A stretch of DNA of 64,000 nucleotides. Source: Spirodela intermedia (Eukaryota; Streptophyta; Magnoliopsida; Alismatales; Araceae). Of this stretch, positions 35,826 to 48,180 are shown piece after piece (position 1 is the first letter of the stretch; every line of letters starts with the position of its first letter). The position numbers and the translations under genes were made by a program. Location of the stretch: the NCBI GenBank assembly GCA_902729315.2, contig LR746269.1, forward strand, positions 1,906,501-1,970,500. Reading direction: 5' to 3'. The notes under the pieces are model-generated. The model was not told the origin of the DNA. It saw only the letters and a list, made by a program, of their open reading frames with translations, and did not search any database.

Positions 35826-36044
35826 GGGAGAGGGAGTAAGGCATCATTTTTGGCCCTAGAGAATCAGGGGTGGTCGCAACTCAAGAGCAAGAGCAATTCG
35901 AGCACAAACGAATTTTAAAGAATAAGACAGTTATTATTTCGAACAAGAGTATCATTTTATTTTCGGATTTGTATTGGCTCAAGAAATAGTTTGGTTTTAA
36001 ATCTTGTTTGAATGAGACGTGTATAGCTTGGACCAATACGCCTT

Positions 36045-36245
36045 AAAGATAAGGCCCAATAATAAAATAAATACACCTTAAATTAAGGCCCATATCCCAA
36101 TAATGAAATCAATTTCTACCTAAATTCAGGTCCAATAATCAAATGAATTTCAACTTAAGTTCAGGCCCGATAATCAAATCAATTTCAACTTAAATTTTAG
36201 CCCAGTAATCGAATCAATTTCAACTTAAATTCTGGCCCAATCATT
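36045..36245. repeat. Tandem array of a ~37-bp AT-rich unit
   Basis: The unit CCAATAATCAAATCAATTTC followed by AACTTAAATTCAGG recurs about five times with point changes (GGCCCAATAATA, GGTCCAATAATC, GGCCCGATAATC, AGCCCAGTAATC, GGCCCAATCATT). Confidence 0.8.
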
Positions 36246-36392
36246 AAATCAAGGCAAAAGTATAGAAATATTTCATATTATTATTCAATAAGAAATATTC
36301 CAATCTAGATGCCTAAATCGTGATATCATGTAAACCTATGTTTATAAATATTTAACATCTTTATGCTAATAAAGTATTCAAATCTATATTTA

Positions 36393-37638
36393 CCATTGAA
36401 GCCATGGCGTTTAAGCTGCCAATTCTGGTAAGGTTCCATGTTACTGGAAGTTGCTACCGGATGGATTCATGGTGCTCCGTGATGCTAACATCAATGAAGC
36501 CAGTTTCTCTTTCTTTTTCTACTGGACCTCTAGTGATGAGCATAGTTGTATAAATAACTATATTTCGTTAGTCACAATCAGATAACAATTAGATTTGCAT
36601 TAATGTCTGAAATCTGCTGAATATGTTTCTTCATCCAGTATATTTGTAAACTTGGTCCCCTTGAAAGGAGGTATCCTAGTAAAAAAAAATTAATGCTAGA
36701 AATTCTAACTTTTATGATTCAAGATGCCGATGACTGCACGATCAACAACAAATCATGAACTTTTGAGCCAGCCATTTCAAATCTGCATAGGATTATGCAT
36801 ATGGCGATTTTATAATTATTGTCTGATATGGAATTTTTAAATACCCTTCAATCATCTGATGTAAACACTTCATATTTGAAAGTTTATAGTCGTTGAACCT
36901 GCAACTTATGATGTCAATTTCTGCTAACGTGTTAAATTGCCCAACTTAATGGAGGATATTATCCCCTTTGAGAACATGCAGTAGAGTTCATGGATTCCCT
37001 CCAGAATATGTATCAATTACTTCGATTTCTCCTTCATCAAGCCTTGTCATAAATTGATCATATGATTTGGTTCCTCTCTCTATCCCACTCTCTGCCATCC
37101 TCTCCTATGAGTTTATAATAGGAATGGATGATGCTGAATGGCCTTGAAATGAGTAGAGAAGGTGAAATGACTCAAGAAATACTTCTTCAGGGGGAAACAT
37201 TCACCAAATCATGGGAATGTTCTTCTACAATTTCTTCTGTACGTTATCAAGATGCCTCATTATCTGGTTCCTCATCGATGATGCTTAGCATCTTGGGCCA
37301 TGGTTAGTTATCAAATTCTGAAGTTTGAGTAAGCTTTGAGGTCTAAGATTTCTGTCATAATCATTACAGGGTTATATATACATGTCTTCCACTATGTGAA
37401 CCTCCCTCATATGAGGAAGACCTTGTCTTCTTGCCCAACGCGAGAGTGAGAGCAAGAGGAAGAGTGAGGAGAAGGGGGGAGAGAGAGAGCACCTCTCCTT
37501 CCACACTATGGGCAACATCATGGATGGACGAATTTGACATCATTAGAAGATAAACCTAAAGAAGAAATCATATAAAATTCTTTCGCTAGTAAAAATTAAA
37601 GAAAGTAGAAAGTGAGTTTTATATTTTATTGTGGTAAG
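36393..37638 (+). pseudogene. Duplicated fragment of the glycosyltransferase gene (end of exon 6, intron 6, 3' flank)
   Basis: ACCATTGAAGCCATGGCGTT (36392 on), reading through to CTG and GTAAGG, copies the end of exon 6 (TIEAMAFKLPxL) and its donor. Intron 6 sequence follows (GCTAGAAATTCTAACTTTTA at about 36695; CTGATGTAAACACTT at about 36858; GGATATTATCCCC at 36954). It then jumps to the gene's 3' flank (AGAATATGTATCAATTACTT at 36999), so exon 7 is missing. From 37120 to 37638 it matches 59560-60070. The left junction at about 36392 is abrupt. Confidence 0.75.
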
Positions 37639-38085
37639 TGTGTTTTGTTCGAATTAATCTCAATGTGGACAATTATGTATGAATTGTGTATTATGGGCTA
37701 TCATTGAGTTAATTTTATATAAGATGATTTATTGAAGTTTAAGTATTTAAGATTACATACTCTCTCATAAGTATGGACATAAGTATAAATACATGTAGAG
37801 ACCAGGTCTTATTTTAAATTAATGATGAGCTAAATTAAAAAAATACCAAGAGATAAACTAACTCTTGTCTATAAATAGAGGGTTATGATCCTTTGGCCAC
37901 ACATTGAGAGTCACGCTTAGAGCATTTCATCTATCTTGAGTAAGTCACTAGATGATTCCTTTGTGTTGATCCAAAAGGTCATCCTCTTACTTGTGCCTTT
38001 ATAGATTTAGGTATGACTTCAATCTATCGTTATTATGTTTTATCATTCTTCATTTATCTCAATATTAGATCCTTCAGATTCAACA
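37639..38085 (+). mobile_element. LTR of degenerate copia element A
   Basis: It begins right after the duplicated 3' flank ends (TGTGTTTTG...) and ends ...GATTCAACA. It contains TATA box CTATAAATAGAGG (37869). It is followed by AGTAGTATTAGAGTTTGCTG, a decayed form of the tRNA-Met primer site TGGTATCAGAGC. Boundaries are inferred from the homology break and the PBS position. Confidence 0.6.
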
Positions 38086-41000
38086 AGTAGTATTAGAGTT
38101 TGCTGTGTTGAGTTTTAAAGAATGACATATTATTCATGTCTTTTCATATATCTTGGTATCATTTTTGATGCCTTATCTTGAGAATAGATTTTGACGTCCA
38201 CTATGGTAAGTCATAAGATTTTAGCTTACCATAGATAGACTAATAGATCGTGTATACTGTATACATGGGCTCGTCAACCATTGACCCCTCTTCTTTTCCT
38301 ACAAAGGAGGATGAGTGGTGGTTTCTGCACACACCTCTCTTCTTCCCCTTTCCCTGAAGGTAGATTTCCTTTCGGATATCATGGGGCTACGGGAGGGACT
38401 TAGCCATCCCTCTTTCCCCTTTATGTCATCAGATGGAAGGCTGGAGAGAGATGAACAGCACCTCTGGAAGTTTAGACACTGGAGGGTTCTAGAAGGCGAA
38501 GAGGAGGCACGAGCTGACGATGGGGGAGTGATGTTGGAGAGGTGCATGCCAGTAATGACACCTCCATATATCTAGACCCCGGAGGGTTCCGAAAGATAGT
38601 GCTAGAGGCAGAGGGTTGTGGCGGCTTCCTCACGCCATTAAGAGGGGGAGGGGGGGGGGCATTCACCCTAGTTCCATTTTCAAATGGGAGGCCATTTTGG
38701 GCCAACTATTCCAAGGCCTAAGGCACTCGAACCACCGGGTAACCCACTTCCCTTTGGACCAAGCCCAACATGATTCGACTAGTTTCTCCCTTCCTCGCAA
38801 TAGTTTGTGCACCGGTTTACCACATGAAACGGCCGCACCACTTTCGGTGCATGTTGGATGGGAGAGGAACCATCATGTGGTGGTTTAGACGCAGGCTGTT
38901 TTGCCATTAAACTGCCACACCATTTTCGATGCATGTCGGATGGGAGACAAACCATCACACGACGATTTGTATGCCCTGTGTGTCAACTTAAATGAGCGGC
39001 TCAATGTGTTGGCCCAGCACACACTGGTTTAGATCACCAGCTCAGTGTGCGCTAGATAGTAGGAAATGTGTGGTGTGCCGATCAAGATAGATGGCTTGTC
39101 GGCTCGACATGAGTCGATCTGATTTGTCGACATACCTGTCTACAATGATGATATCAATAGTTGGTCTACTGACATCATGCCCATAAAATATTTATTTTGG
39201 ACGTCATTTTATTTATTTCTAAACTATTATTACTTATTTTATTTTAAAATTTTTATATGAAGTTATTTAAAATGTTCAATGATTATATTTATGTTGAATA
39301 TGGTTAAATGTCAAATAACTATGATGATTCAAATCTTGGTACATGTATGAGATGTTGTGTATGTAATTTTGTGGATATTAGTTGGCCAATAAGAAAGTTT
39401 AGTATTTTGTAAATTATATGTATTTGTGATAATAAATATGCGATAATTATTTGATATTTTCATGTGAGCAATAAATCAGTTCAAAGAAAGATTTATTATT
39501 TGGCATGAACTTATTGTGAATAGTTATTTATCACACCAAGATATTACTTGTAGTTAATATTGATGTCCAAAGATAAAATATTAATGTTGCACTCGAAATT
39601 TTGTGATGACAAGTGTCATTATTTGATGATCAAGCTACGTATGTGAGATTTATATTATTCTTTGTACACTTTCAAATTCTACTTTTATTATTTGTGCTTA
39701 TATCAACTCTATCTCTATGATTAATGACATCAACTTCAAGATATAAAAAAAGAACATTATGGTAATTCTCGGTTGTATGAATCTAGACATTATATTAAGA
39801 GAAGATCATTGATAAGTCTTTATTTTCATGAGTTAATAATATATTAATAATATATTTAAAATCTTAACTCATGATAAATAGACTTATATTTATGTTAAAT
39901 TGTGAGAAGTGACTTTTAGTTGGTTACTATAATTTTTTAGTTAATATATAATTTTATGTAATTTTATATAATTTTTATAATCATATTTTACATAAATAGA
40001 TAGAAATAAAATATAATGAAAAAATATGAAAAAAGGTGAGGACTCATTGGTTAGCTAGGCCTACAAGTGGGTTGGAATATGGTGGAGCTACGATCAAGGG
40101 CTCAAGTGACTAATGGCCGGTAAGAGACATGTGTGTGTTACTCCCCTTCTATGTAACTTATGGCCAATTAGGCATGAGGCAAAGAGAGAAGCTTATTGAT
40201 TATAGAATTTTGTGTTACTATATATCCACCTCAAAACTTAATAAATAACTAATGTGGTACTAAATCGGTGCCACAAGGTTTTCAATAATTTTAATACCTA
40301 AAATATTTATTATTTATGAGAAGTGGATAACATTTTGACATCACTTTATAAAGGTATTTGTGTACTTATTTTACTCTCTCTCATGTAGACGGTTAATTGA
40401 CGAGGGTTAAAATTATCCCAAAGTCAAAACTCATATTTTTATTTGATTAAATCATAATTTTTCTATAGATTGTCTGTCAATGATTAAATAATTTTTATTT
40501 AAAAATGTCATTAACATGATTCATAAAGTATCATGATTAAAATTATTAAATAATTATGAATAAAAAGATCACAAATCTATCAAGTAAATTATTTGAGATT
40601 GATCGACGAATAATCCATCATCAAAAAAAGGATGATTTGTTGAGAGACGAGTCATCACCTCTTAAGAGTATAACAAATGTGATGAAAAACTTTCTCTTGG
40701 TATGTAGACCTGAAGATAAAGTTCCCTAAAATACTCCACACCTCCATTTAGCTTATTTATGTTAGGTGACAGTTGTCGGTTTTTCTAATCTGATCCGTTA
40801 GATGACAACTATTGGAGATGATTTATTGACCCACTTGATTGATTTCTAAACTTTCTAAGAAGATCTAGAGATTGTCCCCATCATTTCTGTCTAAAGAGAA
40901 CCTTTGATGTTTTATGAAACAAGAGATTATGTTATATCTCTAAAAATAGAATTGATCAACTTATGTTTAATATAATTCTTGACCCACTTAATTATAAGAA

Positions 41001-41560
41001 TTTTGACATTTGTGTCGATTGTATTAAAGAGAAAAGAATAAACATAAAGAAAACATGTGTCAATCGAGTTTTAGATATCTTAACATTAATATATATTGAT
41101 ATTTTTGTATCATTTAATGTAGCCTTTTAGAATGATTAATATTATTTTATTATATTCATAGATGATTACTCTTGATATGATCACTTATAATTCGTTCATG
41201 GGAAATCTTAATGATTAGATTGTGGTGGTGAATACTATTGTAGATATGATAGATCAAGTAAAGAATATTTAAGACCTTGCGCTAGATTTTAAGAGGAATG
41301 TGACATTGTCTTACAATACATGATTCCATGCTCTCCTAGCACAAATGATTTTATTGAATAATGAAACATAAGACTTAAAAATATGGTAATGAGTATAATT
41401 AAAGATTGTGGAGTATAAGTTTTGTAATCCCCCTACTAAAGTTATTTTGGAGATGAGAAATACTTATTTTTTTGAGGATGTTGAATTCATAAGGAAAGAT
41501 AAGATTAAAAATATTAATTTTAAAGAGGAAAAATATAAATATTACTTCTATTGCTATTGA
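38086..41560 (+). mobile_element. Degenerate Ty1-copia element A, internal remains (gag and integrase)
   Basis: A gag-like segment reads NDINFKI*KKNIMVILGCMN at about 39730-39790 (family: LxGxNFxxWKxxIMxxLGCMDLD). It is interrupted at about 39810 by an AT-rich insertion. Integrase-like remains follow at about 40985-41270 (NFDICVDCIKEKR, IDIFVSFNVAF, FIDDYS, GEYY), then a capsid-distal segment KFCNPPTKVILEMRNTYFFE at about 41420-41480. All are full of stops. The 3' half of the element and its second LTR were not found. The stretch 38240-39180 is GC-richer and not recognised. Confidence 0.6.
39810..40930 (+). mobile_element. AT-rich transposon copy B1, inserted in copia gag
   Basis: Starts TGATAAGTCTTTATTTTCAT directly after the copia gag segment. 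It is similar over about 1.1 kb to the reverse complement of about 60790-61910. Shared phrases include GATAAATAGACTTATAT, GACGAGTCATCACCTCTT and GAGATGATTTATTGACCCAC. No protein is encoded. This is a non-autonomous element of uncertain class. Confidence 0.6.
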
Positions 41561-41715
41561 CAATGGTAGATGACGCCATCAGATCCGGAGGCATCAAGTG
41601 GGGCAGAAAAATCAGTCACTAGCTCATCCGGGTGGTCTCAGGGTCGTCTTAGACCGGCTCGCCCGATTTAAGTTGGTTTGAACTGGGTTGACAGAAATTG
41701 ATCATAGGAGCCCAA

Positions 41716-42030
41716 TTAGGGCAGCAGCCGTAAGAGGGGGAGTGAGAGCGGCCCTAAGAGGGAGTGACAGCAGCCCAAAGGGGCAGCAGCGGCAGCCAGA
41801 AGGGGCGGTAGTGGTGGCCTGAATGGGCGCCATTGGCGGCAGCAGCCCAAAGAAGAAAAAAAAGAAGGGGATACCAAGGTAGTGGAGCGACAGCGGCGGG
41901 AAGGGGCAATGGCTGCCCTGAGAGGCAGCAATGGTGGCCTGAAGGGGCGGCGACGGCGGCCCGAAGGGGTGGCAGTGGTGGCCAAAAAGGGTGGCAGCAA
42001 AGGACAGAAGAGGGGCCTATACAAAAGTAG
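41716..42030. repeat. GC-rich minisatellite-like region
   Basis: Irregular repeats of GGCGGC/AGCAGCCC/GAAGGGGCGGC. The apparent Arg/Pro/Ala-rich frames on both strands follow from this composition and are not counted as genes. Confidence 0.6.
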
Positions 42031-42063
42031 CAGAATTCTAATTTTTAAGGATTAAAATTTTAG

Positions 42064-42270
42064 GCTCTGATACCATGTGTACAATAAAGCCATCTAATTG
42101 TCTTAATTAAAGAAGAGGTTACAAGCCGTATTTATTGAGAGAGAGAGAGAGAGAGAGAGACATACTCTAAGCCCTCTAATGGGCTCTGGTGCACTAAGCC
42201 CTCTAATGGACTCCGGTGAACTATGCCCTCTAATGGGCTCTATCTAACACATTTTATAAGGCCTAATTTA
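42064..42270 (-). mobile_element. Minus-strand copia LTR end with primer-binding site
   Basis: Read on the minus strand, the LTR end holds three copies of a ~28-bp phrase (CCCATTAGAGGGCTTAGTGC ACCGGAG), a CT run (42139-42161), AATAAATACGGCTTGTAA and CTTCTTTAATTA. It ends TTGTACACA and is followed by the intact primer site TGGTATCAGAGC (42065-42076). The same LTR family, in plus orientation, is at 47979. Confidence 0.75.
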
Positions 42271-43059
42271 AGAAATCAGATATGATTAGAACTGTGTTTA
42301 GGATTACCATGATGTAAGGAATGGCCATCCTATGGATCACAAAGTCCTAAGAGCAATGACTTTTGAATAGACCAAATTTCACTATAGGAGAGGGCTCAAC
42401 GTACCTGAGTCAATGGAAGACCTTGAAGACCCTTGGAATTGAAAGAAGCACGAGTTTTAAGGTGGCAGCAGTCGGAGAGATAAAAGGGCGTGAATAAATA
42501 AAGGAAGAATTTGGAGAGAAGGGGGTATGAATGGATAAATAATAAAAGGGCGGAGAGAAAAAGCCATGAAATAGAAGGCGTCAACATAGGAGAGAGAAAA
42601 AAGGAGGTTCTCGTGGCGACGGCGAGCCTTGTTATAGAATTTTCCGTCTCTCCCTTTCTCGTTCATTCTCACCCTCACTCCCGTTCTCTCCCGTCTTCTT
42701 TCTCCTTCCTCCCCTTCTTCTCCTCCGCCGGAATCCCCCATCCCCTTCGTTCCCTCTATCTCTTTCCCTATTTCCTTTTCCCTCTCTCTGTCTGCCTCCT
42801 CGCCGCTCACCTCGCTGCCACCATTCCGCTGCCTCTCCATCCGCTCCATCGTCACCATTTCCACCTCCTTGCCACCGCCTGTCGCCGCCAGCCTGCCTCC
42901 TCGCCTTCCGCCTCGCTGCCTTCAAAGTTTTAATTTCAGTCAACTCTAAATAACAAGGTATAGTTCTCTTTAAGGAGATCTCTTCTAACCTCATCCTACG
43001 TCAATAAAGTATGAACTTGAAGAAATACATAGGAAGTACGTTGTGAGAAATCAGAATAT
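42271..43059. other. CT-rich spacer, no gene recognised
   Basis: Long but purely compositional frames at 42457-42864 (minus) and 42511-42933 (plus) overlap each other. Neither has a domain. Confidence 0.5.
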
Positions 43060-43600
43060 TTCTCTAGTCATGAATATTCAAGTGAAATACTTTACTTTAC
43101 TAGTGCCATTATTATTCTAAAAGGGTTTTTTGATGAAATCAGAGAGAAAATCTTTATATAATCGTTGCTTTTCTTTAACTAAATCTTTTAGCGATAAGAT
43201 GAACTTTATATCTTTTCACATTACCTTTCAAATCCTTCTTAGTTTTAAATATTCATTTACAATTATGGGCTTCTTACCTTTAAGTAATGAGACAAGATCT
43301 CAAATGTCATTATCCTTCATAAATTTAATCTCTTCATTCATAATATCAATTCACTTATGATAATTAGAACTTTGCATGACTTGATGGAAATTGATAATAT
43401 CATCTTCCATAACTTTAATATTAGCCTCATGCTCTAAAAGAAATATGATGTAATCATCTAAAATCGTATTCTTTTTTTTTTTTTAGATCTTCTTAATGAC
43501 ACTAGTTATTGAATATGTTGAACTTGTTCTTCTAAAGTGGAAGACATAATGTCATTATTTTGATCTGAAATTATTTCTTACTCAATGTTAATCAAGAAGA
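43060..43600 (-). mobile_element. Degenerate copia reverse-transcriptase fragment (element C)
   Basis: Minus-strand translation gives MEDDIINFHQVMQSSNYHK, IDIMNEEIKFMKDND and LVSLLKGKKPI, then IFKTKKDLKGNVKRYKVHLI and AKRFS. This is the start of the copia reverse transcriptase (xAMNEExxSMxxNxxWxLVxLPxGxKPIGCKWxFKxKxxxxGxxxRYKARLVAKGF). Several stops. Its orientation is opposite to the flanking element D. Confidence 0.7.
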
Positions 43601-43679
43601 CATAAAGTGTTTGATGATTCACTACCACCATCTGCTCTACTATTAGTCTCACTTGCTCCACGCCTGCTCCAGTAGAAGT

Positions 43680-46600
43680 ATTGTCCATGGCATGCCATTC
43701 TATCATGACCCAACTTACTCACCCATCATATATCTTTGATGGCCACAATTATATTTCATGACCAATAGGCTTTGAAGACCTTCTTATAACCCATCACTTA
43801 GTACATCATTTGACAAAGTCTTCGTCTATACTGACTACTTTGACTTATGATATCTAAACTCAGCTTGACTTTGCTATTCGCTCTTGAATATGTCAAAGCG
43901 TTATTTTAGTTATTGCTCAACCTCTCTCTTGTATCAAGTCTACAAGCACACTATGGCGTATCCTAGAGACTATGTATGCAAGCAAAACCAACATCAGTCA
44001 CACAATAGAAAATTTTGAGTTTATGTTTGCCTGCTAACAAGGTGATCAGTCCCTTTAGGATCACTTTAATCATCTCCAGGCTCTTCTGTAAGAGTGGTCT
44101 CTCTATGAATCACCCACGACTAACCTGGGCACCTTAGAACGATATCGTAAGGAACTTATGGCTAGAGTTTATCTCAGTGGCCTTCGACCTTCTATTACTT
44201 CTCAAATTTGTGGTTAGTTACTTTCTAGTACCCAAGTTCTAAATATGGCATCTATATTCTCCTCAACTCTTTAAATGAGCACTAGAGTCCCTTCATCTCT
44301 CGCACTAGATCTGTCTACCTTGATAGCCTTCAACACTTGTGGCTGGGATATGGGGCTTGACTCCAAGCCTCCTACTTCTTGTGGTTGATGCCCTCCTAAA
44401 GGCAAGCAGACCTTTCTACCTTACATTTATTGTGGCAAGACCACTCATGCTTCAAAAAAGTGTTGAAAGGAGTTTGGGAAGCTTGAATGAGCTCAGGTTA
44501 TGCTTTCCTCTACTATTCCAAACCCAAGTCTACCTAGTCCATCTACGTCACCGGCTAAGTTGACTATCCAGATACACTTTACCCTGACAGAATATGAGGC
44601 ATGGAGGCAATCTCAAGCATCCACATCCACTACAACCTTGGCTTTCACTTCAGGTACACATGCCTTTCTTGCTTCTAGATCGTCATAGGTTATTGACTCA
44701 AAGGCTACAACTCATATGACCGAAACCCTTTTTATTCTCTCCTTACTTACTTCTACCACTGCCTATCCACCCATCTCCATTGCTGATAATCATTTGTGCT
44801 CTATTAAAGGGTGTGAGTTGACTAAACCTACCTCCTCTCTTACACTACATGATGTTTTATATATTCCTAGCCTTCTCATTAACCTTCTTTTTATTAGTAC
44901 CATCACACGTACCTTTAAGTATGTCGTTTGTTTTTACTTTTTTCATTACGTCTTCTAGAACCTTCTCACTAGTTAGAGGATTAGTTTGGGGTGTGAAAAT
45001 AGTCATGAGATCTATGAGCTTATCTTAGATACCTTTTCCTCAAGGCTTCTTACTATGTTTTTTAGTTCTTATATTTCTTCTTCTATTTTGTGGCACCATA
45101 AGATTTGCTATCCTTGTTTCCCTAAACTTAAACAATCTTTACCATGGTTATCTTTATCTGAGCATGTGTGTGAGTTGTACAAAATGAGTAAATATCATCG
45201 TTCTACTTACCTTGCTCATGATTTTATTCCCTTCTCTCGTGCATTGAACCTTATTCACTATGATGTTTGGGTCCCTCTCGTGTTTCATCATTTTTGAGCC
45301 ATCTTTATTACATTATGTTCATTGATGATTATATTCAAGTCAACTAAGTATGTCTCATCAAAGATTATACGCATCCTTACCATTGTCCGCTACTTTACAG
45401 AAGAAATTATTATCCAACATTCCACCACTTTAAAAGTCATTCGGATTGACAATGTCTTATAACTTGTCCAAATTATCTTTCAAAATTTTTGTGTTAAATA
45501 CGAAATCATCCACCAAACTATGTACCTTTACACCTCTCCTCAAAATGGTGTTGCGAAAAGAAAATATTACATTCTACTTGACATTACTCACACACTACTC
45601 TATGAGATGCATGTTCTCATTATTTATGGTCTCATGCTATCATGAACGTTACTTATCTTCATAATCACCTTCCATCCTCTACTTTAAGTGGTGCGATTTC
45701 TCATACTTATCTTTTTATTAGATGCGTTTCTTTTTTTCTTACCACTTCATGTATTTGGATGCACTATCTTTGTACAAGACCATATCCCATCATATCTAAA
45801 CTTATTCCTCGAACATTAAAAGGTATATTCGTTGGTTATTTACATGTGCAAAATAGATATCGTGTCTATTTCCTTGATACACAATGCTATATTACTTTTG
45901 TTGATGTCACCTTTCATAAAGATGTTTTTTACTTCTCTCCATCTCTTATTCCTCTTTGCACATCTACATTTCTCCTCCCAAGATTTATTTCTACTCCTCC
46001 ATCATCTTTGTTACCTTCTTTGGAAATCTCTAATATCATTGCATCTTTTACTACACCACCTCCTCTGCTTATCTTTGAGGACTGTTTGACTCCACCGATG
46101 TCCATAATATTTATTCTCGAGTCTCCACCGTATATGCTCCTGACTAATCCTTCTACTTTGTTAGTTACTTCTTATCCGATGTTAGACTCCACTTTGCCAT
46201 CGCCTTCCACTTTGTTGATTACCTCTTGATGACCTTCACTTTCTCATTGTCTTGCAGAAGGGTACCTGTACTTGTACCCAACATCTCATAGCTCAACTTA
46301 TATCTTATGACCATTCTCTCTCACCTATCATACCTTTGCCCTTGCCGTATCCTCTAAGTTACTGCCTAATACATATTATGAAGCTTTTCAAGTACTTGAG
46401 TGAAAAGCAATGATGGATCTAAGTTTTGCACCCTACTGATGCCAACATTGTGATGTCCTACTGATGATCTAAATATCATCTAGATGGTATCGTAGCTTGT
46501 CACAAGACTCTATTAGTAGCTAGTTGATTCACTCAGACTCATGGTGTTGACTACATTGACACATTCTTTCCAGGTTGTCCGCATGAACTTTATTTGAGTT

Positions 46601-47978
46601 CTTTTATCTCTAGTAGTCAATCTTGATTGATCTTTATATTAGTTGGACGTCTCTAATACTTTTGTATATGGTGATTTGACGAGACAAGTCTTTATGGTAC
46701 AACCTCCAAGGTATGTTGCTCAGGTAGAGACTTTCTAGGTTTACTTTTTTCACCATGTTATCAATAAGCTCAAATAGAGTTATTGTGCCTAGTTTGTTTA
46801 GTTCAGTGATATTTTCACATCTTGTGAATTTACCCCATTTAAGATTAATCTAACAATGATGCGCAAGACTACATCTATAGCCTTTGTAGTGCTTGCTATA
46901 TATGTGGATGACATTTTCTTGATCGATAGTGATGAAGTTGGTATCTCTACTACGAAAATTTATCTTCAAATGTACTTTGTAATATGCAACTTGTAGACAT
47001 CATATTATTTCATTGGGATTGAGTTTGCTTACCAATCAAGTAAATTAACACTATCTCAGAGAAAGTATGTCTTGGATCTTTTCTAAGAGATAGGGTTGGG
47101 TGTAAACCAACTATATCACCTTTTGAAGCATGACTCAAGTTTTGAAACACTATCTCACCTATGATAGTGGATGCCAACTACTATTGGTATCTACTAGAAA
47201 AATTGATATATTTGGTAGTTACTCTCCCTAATATTACCTATGTTGTCAGTATTCTTAGTCAATTTATGTTGAAACCTTGGATGGTGCATTGGGAGTGGAC
47301 ATTATGGGTTCTTGCATACATCAAGCGTGACCCTAGTAAATGTCTTATCTATTGATGTCATGACCATCTTCGTATTGAAGCTTATTCTGATGCTAGATAT
47401 GCTAGGGATAAAGGAAATCAAAAATTAACTATAGGATATTGCACATATGTTGGAGGTAATTTGGAGACCTAACATTCCCAAAAGTAAAAGTTGTTCTAGT
47501 GCGAAAGCTGAGTACCAAGACATAGTTACTACTGCTCGTGAGATGATATGATTGTAGTTTTTTTTACAAGATTTGGGTATCACGACTCCAACGCATATAT
47601 CGATGTATTGTTATGTTACTCAAAGAAAAATGATTAGATGCATTATATTAATTACTATCAAATGTTAATAAAATTAAATGGAAACTATTAAATATATTTT
47701 AGAATATGTTTCATAGATTCTTGCTTAAACATGTAGATTAGACATGAAGGGATGTTGAGAGGACCAAGCATAGATATATTTCACAATATTTCATGAGAGG
47801 ACCAAGCATATTGAGATCAATTGTTAGTTTATCTATGACAAAGTGTTGATGGAAGTTATTTCAATACCACATATATTATCATCGGATTAGCTGACATCTT
47901 CACCAAAAGTCTAATCAGTGTGTCATATGATTGCCTAAGATCCAAGTTAGACATGTTCAATCTATATGCTCCAACATG
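43680..47978 (+). mobile_element. Degenerate Ty1-copia element D (gag-pol remains)
   Basis: Collinear but stop-filled polyprotein remains. Gag is at about 43690-44300. A zinc knuckle CIYCGKTTHASKKCWKEFGK-like stretch is at about 44425-44480. The protease region reads VIDSKATTHMTE ... LHDVLYIPSLLINLLF (44690-44900). The GAG-pre-integrase reads LWHHKICYPCFPKLKQSL (45090-45140). Integrase and its C-end (LKGIFVGYLHVQNRYRVYF) lie at about 45690-45880. RT pieces (TQTHGVDYIDTFFPG) are near 46540, then YMWMTFS near 46900. RNase H (YSDARYARDKGNQKLTIGYC) is at 47385-47445, and FHERTKHIEI-type sequence near 47790. It ends with SKLDMFNLYAPT directly before the LTR. Confidence 0.85.
47610..47740. repeat. 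~130-bp dispersed repeat, first copy (interrupts RNase H of element D)
   Basis: The sequence from TTATGTTACTCAAAGAAAAA to TTGCTTAAACATGTAGATTA is nearly identical to 48474-48602. It splits the copia RNase H reading. Confidence 0.8.
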
Positions 47979-48180
47979 AGAGAGCGTATTAAATATAACC
48001 CATTAGAGGGCTTAATACACCGGAGCCCATTAGAGGGCTTAGTGCATGTCTCTCTTTCTCCCTCTCTCGCTATAAATAGAGGCTTGTAATATCTTCTTTA
48101 ATTAGTACAACTAGATAGCTTTACCATTCACAAAAGGTAATTGAAATATTCTCTCATCTGAATTTTAAGATTAATCTTCT
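47979..48180 (+). mobile_element. 3' LTR (partial) of copia element D
   Basis: Starts TGAGAGAGCGTATTAAATAT right after the polyprotein stop. It carries two copies of CCCATTAGAGGGCTTA, TATA box CTATAAATAGAGGC (48070) and CTTTAATTAGTACAACTAGA. It matches the minus-strand LTR at 42064-42270 in reverse complement. The right limit is uncertain. Confidence 0.7.

Larger units (their letters stand above)
34801..36392. other. Spacer with low-complexity and satellite-like sequence
   Basis: Includes TTC-rich sequence, two copies of a phrase TTTCCCGTCGxGATCTTCCG (35472 and about 35538), a GAGC/GA microsatellite and a short tandem array (both listed). No gene was recognised. Confidence 0.5.

Noticed and set aside
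38299-38888. Overlapping short frames in GC-richer DNA inside copia element A
   Set aside because: No domain on either strand; probably element leader sequence.
41716-42030. Arg/Pro-rich frame resembling a basic protein
   Set aside because: Translation of GGC/GAAGGGGC repeats in several frames at once.
42457-42933. Long overlapping frames on both strands (Glu/Arg-rich and Ser/Pro-rich)
   Set aside because: Both come from a CT-rich tract and cannot both be genes; no supporting motif.
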